Assembly: GCF_900110345.1 (NCBI RefSeq) | Contig: NZ_FODJ01000001.1 | Span: 1-64,000, forward strand | Direction of reading: 5' to 3' | DNA length: 64,000 nucleotides | Source of the DNA: Amphibacillus marinus | GTDB lineage: Bacteria > Bacillota > Bacilli > Bacillales > Amphibacillaceae | Part shown: positions 62,475 to 64,000 of the stretch, piece by piece | Layout: the number at the start of each line of letters is the position of its first letter | How positions within the stretch are numbered: the stretch's first letter is position 1 | Position numbers and translations under genes: made by a program | Notes under the pieces: generated by a model | Database searches by the model: none | What the model saw: only the letters and a program-made list of their open reading frames with translations | Told to the model about the DNA's origin: nothing

Positions 62475-63648
62475 GGTTATTGAGACCATTGAGCAAGCAG
62501 GTTACCAAGCTTATATTGTCGGTGGTGCCGTTCGTGATTACTTGTTAAAACGTAGCGTAAATGATATTGATCTGGCAACTTCAGCAAAGCCAGCACAAAT
62601 TCAAGCGCTTTTTGAATCAGTAATTCCTGTAGGTATTGAGCATGGTACTGTCCTAGTTAGGTATAAGGGCTACTCTTTTGAGGTAACCACCTTTCGCACT
62701 GAAAGTGGTTATAGCGATTATCGCCATCCTGATCATGTAGCTTTTGTGAATCGGATTGAAGATGATTTAGCCAGACGTGATTTTACTTGTAATGCGATCG
62801 CAATGACGAAGCAGTTAGCAATTATCGATCCATACAGAGGACTAGATGCATTAGCCAAAGGTTATCTGCGAGCAGTAGGCAATCCTAGTGAGCGTTTTAT
62901 CGAAGATCCTTTAAGGATGTTACGGGCTTTTCGTTTTGTTAGTCAATTACAATTCACTATTGAACCTGAAACAAAATTGGCTATTCATCATAATATTAAG
63001 TTGATAGAGCGAGTAGCCATTGAGCGCATTACAGTAGAACTTAACAAACTATTTAAAGGTCCTAACTATCAATTAGCCGTTCAATACAGTAGCCAAGCAA
63101 CTTTGTTTAACTATTTACCCATTTTTAAAGAAGATAATAGCTATACAGATTTATTAGTTAAATTAAAGTCATCGTTACCAAAGTTAATTTTTGTTTTTGT
63201 TTATCTCGTTGATCAAATGAACCGTGAGATTACCTTAAAGCAGTGGGCCAAGGCATTCCATTTAACCAACAAGGATGTAAATGAAGGCGAGACAGTCTTA
63301 CAGGCTGTTCTACTTTATCGAAAGGTAAAGCTATCAAATTGGCTTGTTTACCAATTACCAGAGAAACTGGATCAAGTCTTTTGTTTACTTTTATTAGCCA
63401 TAGAAACGATAGTAGTAGAAGTGTCAGAACTTCAGTTAAGAAGGCAGCTTCTGCCCATCAACAATCGTTCAGAGTTATCGTTAAACGGGTCGGATTTAAT
63501 AAAGCTCTATCCGGATCGCAGTAAAGGTAAATGGCTGTCTAATTATTTAGCGGAAATTGAGTATCTGGTTGTTGAAGGAACAATTACAAACAATTATCAA
63601 GAGATAAAGGAGTGGATTCTTACATGTCATCCACCCGAGAAAAGCTAA
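62446..63648 (+). CDS. cca: CCA-adding tRNA nucleotidyltransferase
   Basis: This 400-residue class II nucleotidyltransferase repairs tRNA 3' CCA ends. The head domain has VGGAVRDYLLKRSVNDIDLATSA with the catalytic DxD, then RRDFTCNAIAM and RFIEDPLRMLRAFRF. AAAGGGG precedes the ATG. The 29-base overlap with bshA is real, given conserved coding on both sides. It overlaps birA by 25 bases. Confidence 0.95.
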   Translation: MNPLFNHAIEVIETIEQAGYQAYIVGGAVRDYLLKRSVNDIDLATSAKPAQIQALFESVIPVGIEHGTVLVRYKGYSFEVTTFRTESGYSDYRHPDHVAFVNRIEDDLARRDFTCNAIAMTKQLAIIDPYRGLDALAKGYLRAVGNPSERFIEDPLRMLRAFRFVSQLQFTIEPETKLAIHHNIKLIERVAIERITVELNKLFKGPNYQLAVQYSSQATLFNYLPIFKEDNSYTDLLVKLKSSLPKLIFVFVYLVDQMNREITLKQWAKAFHLTNKDVNEGETVLQAVLLYRKVKLSNWLVYQLPEKLDQVFCLLLLAIETIVVEVSELQLRRQLLPINNRSELSLNGSDLIKLYPDRSKGKWLSNYLAEIEYLVVEGTITNNYQEIKEWILTCHPPEKS

Positions 63649-64000
63649 TTGAACTATTAGCATCACAGGCAAATACGTTCGTGTCTGGACAATGGCTGTC
63701 TAACCAGCTACAGCTTTCACGCACAGCAGTTTGGAAGCAAATTAAACAGCTTGAAGCAGATGGCTATCGATTCCAGGCTGTTCCGAATAAAGGCTATCGT
63801 TTAATTGAAACCCCAAAAAAGGTTAGCGAGAACACTTTGTTTTGGGGATTATCGACCAAATGGCTAGGGAAAGTAATTGATCATTACGAGGAGATTTCCT
63901 CAACTCAAATTATTGCTAGTCAGCATGCTCAAAGTGGCGGTCAAGAGGGTTTAGTTGTCGTTGCGGAAAAGCAGACAGCAGGTAAAGGTCGCTTAAATCG
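63624..64000 (+). CDS. birA: Biotin-[acetyl-CoA-carboxylase] ligase / biotin repressor BirA, N-terminal part
   Basis: The frame from ATG 63624 stays open to the window edge (125 full codons). It begins MSSTREKLIELLASQANTFV, with an N-terminal winged helix (FVSGQWLSNQLQLSRTAVWK, about 20-39) that binds the bio operator, a linker, and the start of the ligase domain ending AEKQTAGKGRLNR, the biotinyl-AMP loop. Truncated by the window. Order cca-birA is as in B. subtilis. Confidence 0.93.
   Translation, partial: MSSTREKLIELLASQANTFVSGQWLSNQLQLSRTAVWKQIKQLEADGYRFQAVPNKGYRLIETPKKVSENTLFWGLSTKWLGKVIDHYEEISSTQIIASQHAQSGGQEGLVVVAEKQTAGKGRLN

Overview
The window is AT-rich DNA from an endospore-forming member of the Bacillaceae. 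Gene order follows the Bacillus subtilis block running from yqjE through fur, the spoIIA locus, scpAB, resDE, sigX, sleB-ypeB, cmk, der, spoIVA, hbs and the aro supraoperon to birA. Nearly every gene has a strong purine-rich ribosome binding site, and the sporulation genes carry recognisable sigma-E, F, G, H and K type promoters. Chromosomal housekeeping genes fill the window; the only mobile DNA seen is the end of an IS3-family element at the left edge and a pair of short inverted-repeat elements.

Layout. 1-6000: IS3 fragment, a Prli42-like micro-protein, an M20 peptidase, an SOS-box-controlled Y-family polymerase, then on the minus strand rnz, namA and a glycerophosphodiesterase that seems to start at ATC. 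6200-13980: yqkE, nudF, an endonuclease Q homologue, spoIIM, fur behind a PerR-type box, yqzK, xerD, dacF and the spoIIAA-spoIIAB-sigF operon. 14300-25500: a solitary spoVAF, lysA, ppiB, ribT, scpAB, dacB-spmAB, rluB and resDE. 25500-26640: a cobalamin riboswitch followed by a DUF4430 lipoprotein and an ECF-type S component. 27000-37020: sigX-rsiX, fer, ypbB-recQ, a LysM membrane protein, asparaginase, a MecA paralogue and sleB-ypeB. 37390-46320: a PilZ protein, cmk, plsC, ypfD, yphA, der, gpsA, spoVIF and spoIVA. 46900-56350: hbs, mtrB, hepS, hepT, cheR and the aromatic amino acid operon. 56550-64000: ypiA, ypiB, ypjA, a MazG-like gene, dapB, mgsA, bshA, cca and the start of birA.

The genes absent from this otherwise conserved order are telling. 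Compared with B. subtilis, resABC (cytochrome c maturation), menG (menaquinone methyltransferase) and qcrABC (cytochrome bc complex) are missing from their expected slots, while resDE, hepS and hepT remain. This suggests a bacillus without a normal quinone and cytochrome respiratory chain, as known for Amphibacillus-type fermentative aerotolerant spore formers; that assignment is inference. Also absent from their usual places are the trp genes, folE, ndk, bshB1, the rib operon, the rest of spoVA, zwf-gndA and deoB-pupG.

The items most worth a second look are the riboswitch-controlled lipoprotein/S-component pair, the selective loss of respiratory genes, the lone spoVAF, the ATC start of the phosphodiesterase, a 78-nt hairpin RNA candidate between ribT and scpA, and the two terminal-inverted-repeat elements. 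No tRNA, rRNA, CRISPR array, prophage or obvious defence island was seen.
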